Origin: JBBTRP01 sp038065125 | GTDB taxonomy: Bacteria > Patescibacteriota > Patescibacteriia > JACQRZ01 | Length of the DNA stretch: 21,226 nucleotides | Reading direction: 5' to 3' | Assembly (NCBI GenBank): GCA_038065125.1 | Contig: JBBTRP010000021.1 | Span: forward strand, 1-21,226 | Shown: positions 20,760 through 21,226 of the stretch, in pieces | Layout of the letters: every line of letters begins with the position of its first letter | Position numbering within the stretch: the first letter of the stretch is position 1 | The notes under the pieces: model-generated | What the model was told of the DNA's origin: nothing | The model's input: the letters and a program-made list of their open reading frames with translations, nothing else | The model's database searches: none | Made by a program: the position numbers and the translations under genes

Positions 20760-21226
20760 ATGACAAAAAATAAAACAATAATTCCGATGGGGTGGAAGAA
20801 TGAAAAACTCGGTAACACCATGAAACTCGAGTATGGCTTTAGTTTGTCTGACAAATGGCGTATACCAGGACCATATCCAGTGTATGGTTCAAGTGGTGTC
20901 GTTGCTCATCACGCAAACAAGCGAGTGAATGGACCAGGCATTGTCGTTGGTAGAAAGGGGACGATCGGGTCAGTGGCCTGGTCACATCAAGATTATTGGC
21001 CGATTGATACAACATACTTTGTCGTTACGACACCTAATTATGATCTGAAATGGTTTTATTTTGAGCTACAATTTCTCAAATTAAATAAGCTCAATACCGC
21101 ATCCGGAGTGCCAGGACTAAACAGAGAGGAAGTCCATAAGTTAACAATTTTGATTCCGCCAAAAAAGGAGCAGGAAAAAATTGCGGAGGTGTTGAGCGCG
21201 GTGGATGAGGATATTGAAAAAACCGA
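20760..21226 (+). CDS. hsdS: Type I restriction specificity subunit HsdS (3' end outside window)
   Basis: About 155 codons, open to the window end. HsdS chooses the DNA target for the HsdM2S complex. It begins IPMGWKNEKLGNTMKLEYGFSL, typical of HsdS, then target-recognition-domain motifs YPVYGSSGVV, GPGIVVGRKGTIGSVAW, WPIDTTYFVV and SGVPGLNREEV. It ends in the conserved linker helix IPPKKEQEKIAEVLSAVDEDIEKT, so exactly one recognition domain is visible. ATG 20760 has AGGA 8 nt upstream; ATG 20754 is an alternative. It follows the AAA gene within 10 nt and is probably cotranscribed with it, apart from hsdM. Confidence 0.93.
   Translation, partial: MTKNKTIIPMGWKNEKLGNTMKLEYGFSLSDKWRIPGPYPVYGSSGVVAHHANKRVNGPGIVVGRKGTIGSVAWSHQDYWPIDTTYFVVTTPNYDLKWFYFELQFLKLNKLNTASGVPGLNREEVHKLTILIPPKKEQEKIAEVLSAVDEDIEKT

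Overview
The window looks like chromosomal DNA of a Patescibacteria (CPR) bacterium, most likely of the Parcubacteria lineage. This rests on gene content and style, not on a marker-gene search: short housekeeping proteins, a short gamma-only DnaX, a compact HrcA, large Ig-repeat surface proteins, an orphan TraG/VirD4-like ATPase, a tRNA without encoded CCA, and several genes whose -10 box lies 6-8 nt before the start codon. TGA ends several genes (dnaX, the 953-aa surface protein, a 39-aa ORF), so the code is not the TGA=Gly code of Gracilibacteria/Absconditabacteria. Two runs of exactly 100 N (4112-4211 and 18061-18160) are scaffold placeholders. Both interrupt genes and neither should be read as true distance.

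Layout, all genes on the + strand. (1) 1-3320: dcd-like nucleotide deaminase, a membrane-anchored CARDB-type surface protein, a small TPR protein, and two unrecognised genes, each with its own promoter, strong ribosome-binding site and hairpin terminator. (2) 3341-7781: the class I heat-shock operon hrcA-grpE-dnaK-dnaJ behind a sigma70-type promoter and a CIRCE operator; the hrcA/grpE junction is lost in the first gap, and a 7-nt periodic repeat forms the end of grpE and the dnaK leader. (3) 7785-14326: an envelope-associated group with a 953-aa Ig-repeat protein carrying calcium-binding repeats, a five-helix membrane protein, a small Pro-rich/coiled protein and a membrane-anchored TraG/VirD4-like ATPase. 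(4) 14348-16259: a conserved-looking unknown gene translationally coupled to dnaX, then tRNA-Gln(CTG) ending in a 44-bp perfect palindrome. (5) 16260-21226: an accessory region downstream of the tRNA that looks more AT-rich: radC, a 39-aa basic protein, an HsdM methyltransferase with an N-terminal MerR-like helix-turn-helix, a 146-aa unknown, an array of five regularly spaced hairpins, an AAA ATPase (AAA_14/DUF4143 type) with its own promoter and possible operator, and the start of hsdS, cut by the window end. No hsdR is visible.

The most unusual items are the five-hairpin array at 19001-19188 (pitch 41/38/41/38 bp, with compensatory base changes between copies), its position inside a type I restriction-modification locus next to an AAA ATPase, the HTH-HsdM fusion with an inverted repeat centred on the upstream -35 box, the in-phase heptad repeats at 4650-4733 and 1478-1578, and the recurrent leaderless promoter layout.
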